From the NCBI GenBank assembly GCA_902806335.1, contig CADCWG010000063.1:1-38092 (forward strand): a DNA stretch of 38,092 nucleotides, written 5' to 3'. The translations under genes were made by a program, and so were the position numbers. The DNA comes from an uncultured Thermomicrobiales bacterium. GTDB lineage: Bacteria > Chloroflexota > Chloroflexia > Thermomicrobiales > UBA6265. Every line of letters begins with the position of its first letter. Position 1 is the first letter of the stretch. The notes under the pieces were generated by a model. The model saw nothing but the letters and a program-made list of their open reading frames with translations. It was not told the DNA's origin and searched no databases. This document shows positions 8,350 to 17,436 of this stretch, in pieces.

Positions 8350-9366
8350 CTACGCCGCGGTGCCTTCGAATACGCCCGCCGGGGCGCCGCTCGGCGTGAA
8401 GCCGACGAAGCGGAAGCCGCTCGCGGCGAAGAGGGCGGCGTACGCCTCCGGCGAGCGCTCCCGCCCGCCGGGCGCCACCAGCATGTTGAGGTCGGAGAAC
8501 TTGCTCTCCGGGGCCGCGTTGGGTGCGCCGAGATCCCGCTCGACGGCCAGCAGCGCGGCCCCGTCCGGCATCGCCCGCCGGCACGTCCGCAGGATGCGGA
8601 GGCAGTCGTCGTCCTCCCAGTCGTGGAGGATCGCCTTGAGCACGTAGGCGTCGCCGCCCGCCGGGACGGCGTCGAAGAAGCTCCCGCTGACGGTCTCGCA
8701 GCGGTCGGCCACCCCGGCCGCGACGAGGAGCGGTCCGGCACCGCTGACGACGTGCGGCTGGTCGAAGAGGACGCCGCGGGTGGACGGGTGCGCGGCGAGG
8801 ACCGCCGCCAGGAAGGCCCCGTTCCCGCCGCCGACGTCGACGATCGTCCCGAAGCGGCCGAAGTCGTAGGCCGCGATGACGGCGGCGGCGACCTGGCGGG
8901 AGACGGAGGCCATGGCGCGGTCGAAGGAGGCCGAGCGTTCCGGCTCGCGGGCCCGCAGCGTCCACGGGTCAACGCCGTTGACGTGCTGGAACGCGTTCTC
9001 GCCGGTCCGCACGCCGTGGAGGAGGGCGCCCCACGCTTGCCAGTAGTACGGCTCCCCGACGAAGGCGGCCCACCCGGCGACGGACTGCGGGGCGTCGGAG
9101 CGCAGGCCGTCGCCGATCGGGGTGAGGGCGAACAGGCGCCCGTCCTCCTCTCGGAGGACGTCGACGCTGGCCAGCGCCCGCAGCAGCCGGTAGAGCGCGT
9201 CGGGGTGGGCGCCGGCCGCGGCGGCGAGGTCGTCGCTCGACCGAGGGCCGTCGGTCAGGAGGTCGGCGATGCCGAGCACCGCGGCGACGTGGAGCGCCTG
9301 GGTGACCTGGTAGCCGTTGACGAGGCGGAGGAGTGCCTGCGAGGGACGCTCGGGCCCGGAACCCAT
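8350..9366 (-). CDS. SAM-dependent O-methyltransferase (acetylserotonin O-methyltransferase type)
   Basis: A 338-residue class I methyltransferase of the plant/bacterial small-molecule O-methyltransferase family, which methylates hydroxyl groups of aromatic or polyketide-like substrates with SAM. The N-terminal winged-helix dimerisation domain spans about residues 10-100 (ALHVAAVLGIADLL, LYRLLRALASVDVLRE). The Rossmann domain has the SAM motif IVDVGGGNGAFLAAVL, GVLFDQPHVV, and the family's catalytic-His region LKAILHDWEDDDCLRILR. The substrate cannot be told. The start at ATG 9366 is fixed by a strong AAGGAGG seven or eight bases upstream; the open frame runs further but the extra 42 residues look non-coding. 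It follows the GNAT gene at 10105 on the same strand and may be co-transcribed. Confidence 0.92.
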   Translation of the reverse strand: MGSGPERPSQALLRLVNGYQVTQALHVAAVLGIADLLTDGPRSSDDLAAAAGAHPDALYRLLRALASVDVLREEDGRLFALTPIGDGLRSDAPQSVAGWAAFVGEPYYWQAWGALLHGVRTGENAFQHVNGVDPWTLRAREPERSASFDRAMASVSRQVAAAVIAAYDFGRFGTIVDVGGGNGAFLAAVLAAHPSTRGVLFDQPHVVSGAGPLLVAAGVADRCETVSGSFFDAVPAGGDAYVLKAILHDWEDDDCLRILRTCRRAMPDGAALLAVERDLGAPNAAPESKFSDLNMLVAPGGRERSPEAYAALFAASGFRFVGFTPSGAPAGVFEGTAA

Positions 9367-9505
9367 GGCCAACCTCCTTCCGAGGTGGCTGCGCGGATGA
9401 GGCGGGGCGGACCGCCGGGACCCCTCGATCGGAACGGGCGTGTGGGCCAACGCGGAGATCGAGCGGCGCATCATACCGCCGGGCGGCGCCACCCCGCCTC
9501 GGACC

Positions 9506-10105
9506 TTACCGCCGGCGGGATGGGTCGGTCTGACGGCGCCACAACACGAAGCGATCGCCGACGCGGGGTGGGCCCCCGTAGCGCGGCTCCTCGACGATGC
9601 CCGCCTCGGCGACGGCGAAAGCCAGGCGCTCGATGACGCGTCGGCTCGCCGGGTTGTCGCGGAGGGCCGATGCCTGGAGGCGATCGAGCCTCAGGTCGGC
9701 GAACGCGAACTCGACCATCCGCCGGGCGCCCTCCGAGGCGAACCCCCGGCGCCAGTGCGGGCGGGCGACCGCGTACCCGAGGATGCCGAGGCCCGCGTCC
9801 GCGGCGCGCTCCTCGTCGGTCGCGGCCGGATCGGCCGATGGGACGCGGAGCGACACGATGCCGACCACGGCGCCGCCGTCGCGCTCAACCATCGCGAGCG
9901 TGTAGCCCGCGCCGGACGCGAACGCCGCCCGCGCCTCGGCGACGAACCGCCGGGCCGCGTCAATCGTGAACGGGTGGTCGATCCGCGAGAGGGTCTTCGC
10001 CACGTCCCAGTCGGCGTAGAGCCGGTGGATCGCCGCAACGTCCTCGTCGGCGAGGGGACGCAGGATCAGACGGGGCGTGTCGAGCGCGAACGGCGCTGCG
10101 GTCAC
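9506..10105 (-). CDS. GNAT-family N-acetyltransferase, RimJ/RimL type
   Basis: A 199-residue acetyl-CoA-dependent acetyltransferase. The fold is readable throughout: LDTPRLILRPLADEDV (strand 1), GYTLAMVERDGGAVVGIVSLRV, the acetyl-CoA pyrophosphate loop as RPHWRRGFASEGARRMVEFAF, LDRLQASALRDNPASRRVIERLAF, and a closing strand GDRFVLWRR. RimJ/RimL relatives acetylate protein N-termini or small amines; the acceptor here is unknown. The start is a GTG at 10105 and the conserved N-terminal strand begins at residue 7, so no later start fits. It lies 139 bases upstream of the O-methyltransferase in the same direction. Confidence 0.9.
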   Translation of the reverse strand: MTAAPFALDTPRLILRPLADEDVAAIHRLYADWDVAKTLSRIDHPFTIDAARRFVAEARAAFASGAGYTLAMVERDGGAVVGIVSLRVPSADPAATDEERAADAGLGILGYAVARPHWRRGFASEGARRMVEFAFADLRLDRLQASALRDNPASRRVIERLAFAVAEAGIVEEPRYGGPPRVGDRFVLWRRQTDPSRRR

Positions 10106-10180
10106 GCGCCGTCCATGGCGACGTGGCGCCGCGGCGCCCGCGGCGGCGGTGTCGGTTCCACCGGGATGCTGGGGGACCTT

Positions 10181-10417
10181 CTAGACGGGCGGGTCGATGC
10201 TGCCGTGCCCGAAGGCGCCGAAGACCGAGAGGATCCCGGCGATGATCACCAGCAGCATCACGAGCGTCGCGACCAGCGTGAAGAGCTGGAGGACGCGCCC
10301 GAACCGGACCTCGCCCTCCACGATCTGCGGGTCCTGGTCGCGCGGCGGCGTGGCGGGCCCAGAGCTGACCATGCCCATCCCGAGCAGGGCGACGGCGGCG
10401 AGCAGGACGGCGAGCAT
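10181..10417 (-). CDS. Small two-helix membrane protein, function unknown
   Basis: A 78-residue protein: an N-terminal hydrophobic helix (MLAVLLAAVALLGMGMV), a polar charged loop (residues about 20-45), a second helix (LFTLVATLVMLLVIIAGILSVF) and a short Gly/Pro tail. The start at ATG 10417 has GAGGAG nine bases upstream. Size and two-helix topology recall SecG, but I see no SecG-specific motif and do not make that call. It lies 75 bases upstream of the GNAT gene in the same direction. Confidence 0.7.
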   Translation of the reverse strand: MLAVLLAAVALLGMGMVSSGPATPPRDQDPQIVEGEVRFGRVLQLFTLVATLVMLLVIIAGILSVFGAFGHGSIDPPV

Positions 10418-10647
10418 CGGCGGCTCCTCGGTCGGGACGGTCCCGGGCACAACCGCGGGCGGCGCGGCAACGGCTTGCCCGCACGCCCGCATGCTACGGG
10501 ATAGCCCCCCGTCGGTCCAGGCGCCTGGGTGCCGCCGGGCGTGCGGGTCTCGTGCGCCGGTGCCGGACCCGGCCTCGCGCCCGGACTCACGGCACAGGCC
10601 CGACCGCCCGCGGGGGCGTCAGGGGTGCCGGTCGGCGGTCGGGCGTC

Positions 10648-10902
10648 CTACCCGTAGAGGGCGGTGAGCAGGATCCGCTGGAGCACCTGGAGCAGGAGGA
10701 TCGCGACCATCGGCGACAGGTCGATCATGCCCATGCTGGGCATCACCTGCCGGATCGGGGCGATGATCGGCTCCGTGACCTCGAAGAGCAGCCGCCCGAC
10801 GCTGGAGCGCATCCCGGGATCGAACCAGGAGGTCAGCGACCGGCCGATGATCGCGAAGGTCAGGACCGTGAAGATCAGGTTGATGATGCCGCCGACGTCC
10901 AT
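10648..10902 (-). CDS. YggT family membrane protein
   Basis: An 84-residue integral membrane protein with the YggT layout: a first helix (IINLIFTVLTFAIIGRSLTSWF), the family's conserved loop FEVTEPIIAPIRQVMPSMGMIDLSPMVA (GMIDLSP is diagnostic), and a second helix (ILLLQVLQRILLTALYG). YggT proteins are implicated in osmotic stress tolerance and, in cyanobacteria and plastids, in nucleoid or thylakoid organisation; the biochemical role is unresolved. I chose ATG 10902 (GAAGGAT upstream) because it gives the normal family length; the open frame extends to 11022 without family-like residues. The next gene on this strand, at 10417, is about 230 bases downstream. Confidence 0.92.
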   Translation of the reverse strand: MDVGGIINLIFTVLTFAIIGRSLTSWFDPGMRSSVGRLLFEVTEPIIAPIRQVMPSMGMIDLSPMVAILLLQVLQRILLTALYG

Positions 10903-11650
10903 GCGCGCGGGGGATCCTTCTCTAAAGAGGGGGACGACCGAGGGAGGATGACCGGCCCCGCGCGAGCGCGGCCGGTATTGGTCTAACGTGACGTAAGTAT
11001 AGCGGACCGAGCGCCCGCCCAACGGCGTCCGGGCGTGCGGGGGCGACCGCGCGTCGCCGCGGGCAGAGCGGGCCTAGCGGGCTGAGGGCTGGCGGTCGCC
11101 GGGAGACGGCGGTCGACGATCGGTGCCGCTCTCCTGGCCAGCGCGCCCCCTGCCCGCCGGTCGGCGCGGCCTTTCCAGCGGGCGAGGGGCCAATCCGCGT
11201 CATGCCCGCGGGGACGCATCGGCACGCTCGCCCCACTGACCGTGCCTCCATTGGCCCCGCGACCCGGCAACGGCCGGGGCATCCTGACGTCACCGGGCGT
11301 GCGGGGCTATGCGGTGGGAGCCGGCCGGGCCGAGTCGACGAGGGGAAAATCACCGGTTGGGACGCGGCCGTCGAAGGCGGGTCACTCTCCGCGCCCGCGC
11401 GCTCCCGCCCGTGCCCGCGGCCACGCGAGCCCCACGTCAGAACGCGATGCCCGACGCGACGGCGCAGGTCCACCGCGCGGGGCCGCTGCGCCGGTCCACC
11501 TCCCTCCGGTCGTGGTCACTGGGTTCAGTGCGCCGTGCGCGGCCGAGGAGAGATCTTGCGCGAGCGGCCGCCGGTGGCGAGATCTGTTGTGGTGGAATGG
11601 CGGCCGCGGGTTCGCCCGACTCGGATCACCCCCGGAGGGACGCCACGAGC
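10903..11650. other. Divergent gap between yggT and the hydrolase fusion gene
   Basis: About 750 bases with no recognisable gene. Overlapping open frames on both strands have Arg/Pro/Gly-rich translations typical of G+C-driven noise. A TATACT hexamer on the minus strand (10996-11001) is a possible yggT -10 element but has a poor -35 partner. AGATCT occurs twice near 11551-11584. Confidence 0.45.
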
Positions 11651-12955
11651 ATGGACATCATCCTGATTCCCGGACTCTGGCTCGACGGATCGTCGTGGGA
11701 GAAGGTCGTCCCCGCCCTCGAGCGGGCCGGTCACCGCGCCCACCCGATCACGCTGCCCGGGATGGGATCCCGGGACGCCGACCGCTCGGAGATCACCCTG
11801 CGCGACCACGTCGACGCGGTCGTCGCGGCGATCGACGCCGTTAACCCGGCCGACGGCAAGGTCGTGCTCGTCGGGCACTCCGCCGGCGCCGCCATCGCCT
11901 ACGCCGCGGTCGACGCGCGGCCCGACCGGGTCGCCCGCGCCGTCTACGTCGGCGGCTTTCCCACCGGCGACGGCGACGCCCTGGCCGACGGGTACCCGGC
12001 CGCGAACGGCGAGGTCCCGCTGCCGGACTGGTCGGCCTTCGACGATGCGGACCTCGCCGACCTCGATGACCGGGCGCGCGCCGAGTTCCGTGAGCGCGCG
12101 GTCCCGTCGCCCGAGCGCGTCACCCGCGACCCGCAGCGGCTCACCGACGAACGCCGCTACGACGTGCCGGTCACCGTCATCGCGACCGAGTTCACCAGCG
12201 CGATGCTCCGGGAGTGGATCGGGCGGGGGCTGGCCCCGGTGCGGGAGTTCGCGACGATCCGCGACGTCGACTACGTCGACCTGCCCACCGGCCACTGGCC
12301 GCAGGTCACCCGACCCGAAGAACTCGGGCGGGCGATCCTGGGCGCACTGGGGTCGATAGAAGCGTCGCCGGTCAATTCGCGTCCCGGGGCCGACGCCGTC
12401 ATGGCCGACGCCGTCATGGCCGACCTGGACGAGCACGGTCGTCCGGAACCGCCCCTCGCGGCCGACGAGGCCGCCACCCTCGTGGGCTTCCTGGAGTACC
12501 AGCGTGCGACGCTGGAATGGAAGTGCGCGGGCCTCGACGCGATCGGCCTGACGGCCACCGTCGGCGCCTCGTCGATCACCCTGGGCGGGATGCTCAAGCA
12601 CCTGGCCTACGTGGAGGACCACTGGTTCTCCCGGTCGCTGTACGGGCGCGACCCGCAACCCCCGTGGGACACGGTGGACTGGAAGGCCGACCCCGACTGG
12701 GACTGGCACTCGGCCGCCGACGACTCCCCCGAGCAGCTCTTCGCGCTCTGGCGGGCCGCCGTCGACCGCTCCCGCTCCCTGGTCGCGGAGGCGCTGGCCG
12801 ACGGTGGCCTGGGACGGCTGGCCCAGCGCACCTGGCCCGACGGCCGGGCGCCCAGCCTGCGCTGGATCCTGGTCCACATGATCGAGGAGTACGCGCGACA
12901 CAACGGCCACGCCGACCTGATCCGGGAGTCGGTGGACGGGTCCACCGGGGAGTAG
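11651..12955 (+). CDS. Alpha/beta-hydrolase fused to a DUF664/DinB-like domain
   Basis: A 434-residue single open frame holding two proteins that are normally separate. Residues 1-235 are an alpha/beta-hydrolase: strand MDIILIPGLWLDGSSWE, nucleophile elbow VVLVGHSAGAA (Ser77) and a late His in LPTGHWPQVTRPEEL (His215). Residues about 258-434 match the DUF664/DinB four-helix family: LDEHGRPEPPLAADE, GFLEYQRATLEWKCAGL, GGMLKHLAYVEDHWF, LRWILVHMIEEYARHNGHADLIRE. DinB-like proteins include metal-dependent thiol transferases; His317, His324, His417 and His420 are candidate ligands. The linker (236-257) holds a tandem duplication of MADAV. The start at ATG 11651 has GGAGGG 12 bases upstream. I infer a joint detoxification or small-molecule role, without direct evidence. 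Confidence 0.85.
   Translation: MDIILIPGLWLDGSSWEKVVPALERAGHRAHPITLPGMGSRDADRSEITLRDHVDAVVAAIDAVNPADGKVVLVGHSAGAAIAYAAVDARPDRVARAVYVGGFPTGDGDALADGYPAANGEVPLPDWSAFDDADLADLDDRARAEFRERAVPSPERVTRDPQRLTDERRYDVPVTVIATEFTSAMLREWIGRGLAPVREFATIRDVDYVDLPTGHWPQVTRPEELGRAILGALGSIEASPVNSRPGADAVMADAVMADLDEHGRPEPPLAADEAATLVGFLEYQRATLEWKCAGLDAIGLTATVGASSITLGGMLKHLAYVEDHWFSRSLYGRDPQPPWDTVDWKADPDWDWHSAADDSPEQLFALWRAAVDRSRSLVAEALADGGLGRLAQRTWPDGRAPSLRWILVHMIEEYARHNGHADLIRESVDGSTGE
12392..12421 (+). repeat. 15-base tandem duplication in the fusion linker
   Basis: GCCGTCATGGCCGAC is repeated head to tail, encoding two AVMAD units between the hydrolase and DUF664 domains. It places two in-frame ATGs immediately before the conserved start of the DUF664 domain, but neither has a Shine-Dalgarno-like sequence. 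Confidence 0.7.
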
Positions 12956-13370
12956 TCACGACCGAGCGGATCTCGCCGCGACATGGCCCACCGCCGAACA
13001 GCGCTCGGCGGCATCCTCGCCCGGCGTCGGCCGATCGTGTCCAACGGCACGGCCGGATCTGGCTAGGTGGAGGATAAAAGGCGCCGGGGTGGGGTGCCGG
13101 TCCGCGCGTCCTGGCGGGCTGGGGGGTAGCCCCCTTGTGACCCCTCCCGCGGCAGGCTAGTCTGACGGGGCACAGCGAGATGATCGCGAACCAGCCCGAC
13201 GGGCCGCGCCCGGTGGCAGGTCTTCGTCGGGTGCGCGACGGGCCGAGAGGCGGCGTCGCTGTGCGGTGACGGCGCGACCGGGCCATCGCTGCCTCGTGGG
13301 CAGGCTGTCGTCGGTTGCGGTGGGCGGAGGGGACGGCCCCTCGCCCCAGGCCCAGGCAGGAGAACCTCCA
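12956..13370. other. Tandem gap upstream of the MauE-redoxin gene
   Basis: 415 bases without a recognisable gene. The only supported element is a promoter-like pair at 13135-13163, which would give a leader of about 200 bases for the gene at 13371. Confidence 0.45.
13135..13163 (+). promoter_or_regulatory. Candidate sigma70-type promoter for the MauE-redoxin gene
   Basis: TTGTGA at 13135-13140 and TAGTCT at 13158-13163, 17 bases apart, correctly oriented for the gene starting at 13371. Hexamers this good are uncommon in such G+C-rich DNA. No experimental support. Confidence 0.35.
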
Positions 13371-14942
13371 GTGGACACCGCGCTCCTCCTCGCCCGACTG
13401 CTGCTGGCCGCCGTCTTCGGCGTCGCGGGGGTGGCGAAGCTCCTCGACCGGGCGGGGTCCTCCCAGGCGATGCGCGACTTCGGCGTCCCGGCCAGGTTCG
13501 CCGGCCCGCTCGGGGTACTGCTGCCCGTAGCGGAGCTGGTGGTCGCGGTCGCCCTGCTGCCGACCGGGCTGGCCTGGTGGGGCGGACTCGGGGCCTTCGC
13601 CCTGCTCGTCGCCTTCGTCGCCGGGATCGGCGCCAACCTGGCCCGGGGCCGGATGCCCGACTGTCACTGCTTCGGTCAGCTCCACTCGGCCCCAGCCGGG
13701 TGGCCGACACTGGCGCGGAACGCGGGGCTGGCGCTCGTCGCCCTCTTCATCGTCGGGTTCGGCGCCGACGACGCGGGGTCCAGCCTCGTCGGGTGGCTGG
13801 GCGACCTGAGCGGGGGCGAGCGGCTGGCGGTCGCCGCGGGGGCCGTCGGCTTCGCGGTGCTGGCGGCGCAGGGGTGGCTGCTCGTCCAGTTGCTCCGCCA
13901 GCAGGGCCGGCTCCTGCTGCGCCTGGACGCGCTCGAGGACGGCACGGCAGCCGTCGGTGCCCCGGCCTCGCGCGCCTCCGCGGGTGCCTCGGCCGGCGCC
14001 GCGCCGAGCGGGCTCCCGGTCGGGTCGCCGGCGCCCGCGTTCGGTCTCGAGCACGTCGACGGGGAGACCGTCACGCTCGACGCGATGCGCGGCGTGGGCA
14101 AGCCGGTGCTGCTGGTCTTCTCCGATCCCAACTGCCTCGCCTGCAACACCCTCCTGCCGGACATCGGCAACTGGCAGCGGACCCAGGGCCACGTCGTGAC
14201 CACCGCGCTGATCAGCCGCGGTCCGGCCGAGGCCAACCGGGCCAAGGCCGCCGAGCACGGGGTCGCCGGGGTCCTGCTCCAGCGCGACCGCGAGGTGGCG
14301 CGGTCCTACCGGGTGGACCGCACCCCGAGCGCGGTGCTGGTCAACGCCGACGGAACCATCGGCAGCCCCGTTGCGGGCGGCGTCGAGGCCGTCCGGCGGC
14401 TCGCCGCCGGCGTGATCGGCGCGGGGACGCCCACGGCGAACGGGGCCGCCAACGGTGCCGCCAACGGCACCGCGAACGGGGCCGTCCCGACGCGGCCGGC
14501 CGCGCCGCCCCCACCGCCGGCCCCGGTGCTCGCGGTCGGCGACCCGGCACCGGAGGTGGCGCTGCCGGACCTCGACGGCAAGCCGGTCCGCCTCGCCGAC
14601 TTCCACGGCACGCCGACGGTGGTGCTGTTCTGGAACCCCGGCTGCGGCTACTGCCGGCGGATGCTGCCCGACCTCCAGGCCTGGGAGACGGACGGAGGCG
14701 AAGGCAGCCCGCGGCTGCTGGTCGTCTCGACCGGGGAGCGGGAGGCGAACCGAGCGCTCGGTCTGCGAGCACCGATCTTGCTCGACAGGGGGTTCGCCAC
14801 GGGTCGGTCGTTTGGCGCCCGGGGCACGCCGGCCGCCGTCCTGGTCGACGCCGAGGGCAGGATCGCCAGCCCGACCGTGGCCGGCGCGACGGCCGCCCTG
14901 ACCCTGGCCCGGACCGGCGCGCCGGTGCCGACCGCCGGCTGA
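13371..14942 (+). CDS. MauE-type membrane domain fused to two TlpA/AhpC-like thioredoxin domains
   Basis: A 523-residue three-part redox protein. Residues 1-130 are a four-helix MauE/DoxX-like domain (ALLLARLLLAAVFGVAGVAKL; GRMPDCHCFGQL with Cys98 and Cys100). A fifth helix lies near 150-175. Residues about 215-350 are a TlpA-like redoxin with CLAC (Cys255, Cys258) and the cis-Pro region RTPSAVLV. A low-complexity Asn-Gly-Ala/Pro linker (355-385) leads to a second redoxin (388-520) with CGYC (Cys425, Cys428) and RGTPAAVLV. MauE-family proteins work in disulfide formation, for example in methylamine dehydrogenase maturation. I infer an electron relay from membrane cysteines to tethered redoxins. 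The start is GTG 13371 with AGGAG nine bases upstream. No signal peptide precedes helix 1. Confidence 0.88.
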   Translation: MDTALLLARLLLAAVFGVAGVAKLLDRAGSSQAMRDFGVPARFAGPLGVLLPVAELVVAVALLPTGLAWWGGLGAFALLVAFVAGIGANLARGRMPDCHCFGQLHSAPAGWPTLARNAGLALVALFIVGFGADDAGSSLVGWLGDLSGGERLAVAAGAVGFAVLAAQGWLLVQLLRQQGRLLLRLDALEDGTAAVGAPASRASAGASAGAAPSGLPVGSPAPAFGLEHVDGETVTLDAMRGVGKPVLLVFSDPNCLACNTLLPDIGNWQRTQGHVVTTALISRGPAEANRAKAAEHGVAGVLLQRDREVARSYRVDRTPSAVLVNADGTIGSPVAGGVEAVRRLAAGVIGAGTPTANGAANGAANGTANGAVPTRPAAPPPPPAPVLAVGDPAPEVALPDLDGKPVRLADFHGTPTVVLFWNPGCGYCRRMLPDLQAWETDGGEGSPRLLVVSTGEREANRALGLRAPILLDRGFATGRSFGARGTPAAVLVDAEGRIASPTVAGATAALTLARTGAPVPTAG

Positions 14943-14974
14943 CCGTCGGCCCAGTCCAGGTCCTGACCCTGACC

Positions 14975-15006
14975 CACGGCGCCCCCGGTCTCCAGGGGGC
15001 GCCGTG
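14975..15006 (+). terminator. Perfect 12-bp hairpin terminator after the MauE-redoxin gene
   Basis: CACGGCGCCCCC (14975-14986) and its exact complement (14995-15006) flank an 8-base loop, 33 bases after the stop at 14942. CTGTTGGT follows; there is no true T-tract, as is common in very G+C-rich genomes. It separates this gene from ilvD. Confidence 0.7.
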
Positions 15007-15402
15007 CTGTTGGTGCCGGACGCACTCCCGTCATGAACGGGTCAGTCACGGCAGCGCGGCTCCTCCGGCGTCCCGTGGCGGCGCGTTCCCCCCTCGTCAG
15101 GCCTGGCGGGCGGAGGTTCGGGCGGGATCCCGGCGGGCGGAGGGGGCCGATCGCCCGTCGGCCCGCGAAAACTTGCGCGTCGTCGGCTCGGGGCCGAAGA
15201 TGACGCGAGACCGATCGGGACGGCTTCGTGGAGGGCGGGACGAGTCCGGCGTGGCACGCCGCGTCGCGTCTCCGCCAGCGGCCGCGGACGGGGGCGAGTG
15301 CCCCGGCGTCGCCGCGACCCCTCGGCGTCGGTCCTGGACGACGACGGTGCGCCGCCGACGGCCGCGCCGCCCGCAGCACCTCAGCACCAGGGGGGGACCA
15401 CC
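15007..15402. other. Leader region of ilvD, no gene seen
   Basis: About 400 bases between the terminator and the ilvD start. No leader peptide rich in Ile/Val/Leu, T-box or other riboswitch signature could be recognised by eye, and no convincing promoter hexamer pair. Confidence 0.4.
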
Positions 15403-17178
15403 ATGGACGGCACGACGGGGACGGGAAAGACCGCCGGCGGTAACGGCGCGACCAACGGCCACGGCCAGGGCAACGGCCACGACGGCGGCGGCTTCGACCC
15501 CCGGCACAACAGCCGGACGATCCTCGAGGGCAACAGCCGGGCCGGCGCCCGGGCGATGCTCAAGGGGACCGGCTACACCGACGAGGACCTGAGCAAGCCC
15601 ATCATCGGCATCGCCAACACCTGGATCGAGACGATGCCGTGCAACCTCAACCTGCGCCGCCTGGCGAAGCACGTCAAGGACGGCGTGCGGGCGGCCGGCG
15701 GCACGCCGATGGAGTTCAACACCGTCGCCATCTCCGACGGCGTGACGATGGGCACCGAGGGGATGAAGACCTCCCTCGTCTCCCGCGAGGTGATCGCCGA
15801 CTCGGTCGAGTTGGTCGGGCGCGGCCACATGTTCGACGCGGTGATTGGCCTCGGCGCCTGCGACAAGACCCTCCCGGGTCTCGCGATGGCCCTCGCCCGC
15901 CTCAACGTGCCGGGCTTCCTGCTCTACGGCGGCACGATCATGCCGGGCTACCACAACGGCAAGGAGGTCACGATCCGCTCGGTCTACGAGGCGATTGGCG
16001 CCAACGAGGCCGGGAAGATGAGCGACGCCGAGCTGAAGGCGATCGAGGACGTGGCCTGCCCGGGCGCCGGCGCCTGCGGCGGCCAGTACACCGCCAACAC
16101 GATGGCGATGGTGATGGAGTTCATCGGCCTCTCGCCAATGGGCACCGCCTCGGCCCCGGCCATCGACCCGCGCAAGGACGAGATCGGGCGGCGGGCCGGC
16201 GAGCTGATCATGGACCTGCTGCACCGCAACGTCCGGCCGCGCGACATCCTGACCCGCGCCGCCTTCGACAACGCGATCGCCGGCGTCGCCGCCAGCGGTG
16301 GCTCGACCAACTCGGTCCTCCACCTGCTCGCGCTCGCCCGCGAGGTCGGCGTCGAGCTGACCATCGACGACTTCGACGTGATCTCCCGCCGCACGCCGCT
16401 GATCGCCGACCTGATGCCGGGCGGGCGCTACGCGGCCGCCGACCTCGACACCGCCGGCGGCACGGGCCTCGTGGCCCAGCGGCTCGTCACGGCCGGGCTG
16501 GTCGACGCCTCGCTGCCGACGCCGACGGGGCAGACCTTCGGCGAGGCGGCGGCGACGGCCGTCGAGACGCCGGGCCAGGACGTGGTCCGCTCGGCAAGCG
16601 ACCCGATCAAGGAGAGCGGCGGGCTGGTCATCCTCAAGGGCAACCTGGCGCCCGAGGGGGCGGTGATCAAGATCTTCGGCTACGAGCGGCTGCACCACAG
16701 CGGCCCGGCCCGGGTCTTCGACTCCGAGCACACCGCCAGCCTGGCCGTCGCCGACCGCCAGATCAAGGACGGCGACGTGGTCGTGATCCGCTACGAGGGC
16801 CCCAAGGGCGGTCCGGGGATGCAGGAGATGCTCGGCGTCACCGCCGCGCTGATCGGACAGGGCCTCGGTGGGTCGGTCGCGCTGGTCACCGACGGCCGGT
16901 TCAGCGGCGCGACCAAGGGCCTGATGGTCGGCCACGTGGCGCCCGAGGCGCAGGTCGGCGGGCCGCTGGCGGCGGTCCGCGAGGGCGACACGATCACCCT
17001 CGACATCGAGAACCGGCGCCTGGACGTGGAGCTCAGCGACGACGAGCTGCGGGCTCGCCTCGGCGACTGGACCGCGCCGCCGGCGCGCTACACCAGCGGC
17101 GTGCTCGCCAAGTACGCCGCCCTGGTCTCGCAGGCCAGCGAGGGGGCCGTGACGCGGCCGCCGGAAGGGTCGCTCTAG
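15403..17178 (+). CDS. ilvD: Dihydroxy-acid dehydratase
   Basis: IlvD dehydrates 2,3-dihydroxy-3-methylbutanoate and -methylpentanoate to the 2-keto acids, the third step of valine/isoleucine (and leucine precursor) synthesis. All hallmarks are present: [13 protein letters not shown] (Cys80), [11 protein letters not shown] (Cys153) and [17 protein letters not shown] (Cys225), the three expected Fe-S ligands; [15 protein letters not shown]; and near the C-terminus [20 protein letters not shown]. The protein is 591 residues, slightly longer than the usual ~560, because of an N-terminal Gly/Asn/His-rich low-complexity extension of about 30 residues. The start at ATG 15403 follows a G-run (GGGGGGACCACC), and the conserved family start ([18 protein letters not shown]) begins at residue 36, so a later start is possible. 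No other ilv genes are nearby. Confidence 0.97.
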   Translation: MDGTTGTGKTAGGNGATNGHGQGNGHDGGGFDPRHNSRTILEGNSRAGARAMLKGTGYTDEDLSKPIIGIANTWIETMPCNLNLRRLAKHVKDGVRAAGGTPMEFNTVAISDGVTMGTEGMKTSLVSREVIADSVELVGRGHMFDAVIGLGACDKTLPGLAMALARLNVPGFLLYGGTIMPGYHNGKEVTIRSVYEAIGANEAGKMSDAELKAIEDVACPGAGACGGQYTANTMAMVMEFIGLSPMGTASAPAIDPRKDEIGRRAGELIMDLLHRNVRPRDILTRAAFDNAIAGVAASGGSTNSVLHLLALAREVGVELTIDDFDVISRRTPLIADLMPGGRYAAADLDTAGGTGLVAQRLVTAGLVDASLPTPTGQTFGEAAATAVETPGQDVVRSASDPIKESGGLVILKGNLAPEGAVIKIFGYERLHHSGPARVFDSEHTASLAVADRQIKDGDVVVIRYEGPKGGPGMQEMLGVTAALIGQGLGGSVALVTDGRFSGATKGLMVGHVAPEAQVGGPLAAVREGDTITLDIENRRLDVELSDDELRARLGDWTAPPARYTSGVLAKYAALVSQASEGAVTRPPEGSL

Positions 17179-17200
17179 CGGTCTGTCACGCCTCGTCTTC

Positions 17201-17224
17201 GGGGGCACGGCATGCCGTGCCCCC
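17201..17224. repeat. 24-base perfect palindrome, GGGGGCACGG family
   Basis: Each half is GGGGGCACGGCA read towards the centre; the two arms are exact complements with no loop. It lies 22 bases after the ilvD stop and probably acts as a terminator hairpin. The following ACACGGTTGACGGG (ACCACGGTTGACGGG in the copy at 19818) shows that both sites belong to one repeat family. Confidence 0.75.
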
Positions 17225-17436
17225 GCCGCCGAAACACGGTTGACGGGCCGTGCGCGCTCCGTCCCGTCCCAGGCGCCCGCGAGGCGGGACGAACCGCGAG
17301 CCGTTTCGGTGGCGCAACGGCGCCTCGGCTTCGGAACAGGCGCCCGGCCGCGTGACCGGACGGGAACCATCCGGCGGGGGGACGGTCCGTCCGGTGATGC
17401 TTGTCGGCGCCAGGACGCGGCAGTCGTGGGTGGGCT

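Noticed and set aside
10181-10417. SecG identity for the small two-helix protein
   Set aside because: Size and topology fit, but I see no SecG-specific loop sequence, and GNAT/YggT neighbours give no secretion context.
10500-10600. Possible dispersed-element copy downstream of yggT
   Set aside because: Only loose similarity (GGGTGCCGCCGGGCG), with no matching ends or central string.
10996-11022. Promoter for yggT (TATACT with TTGGGC)
   Set aside because: The spacer is only 15 bases and the -35 match is weak; chance occurrence is likely.
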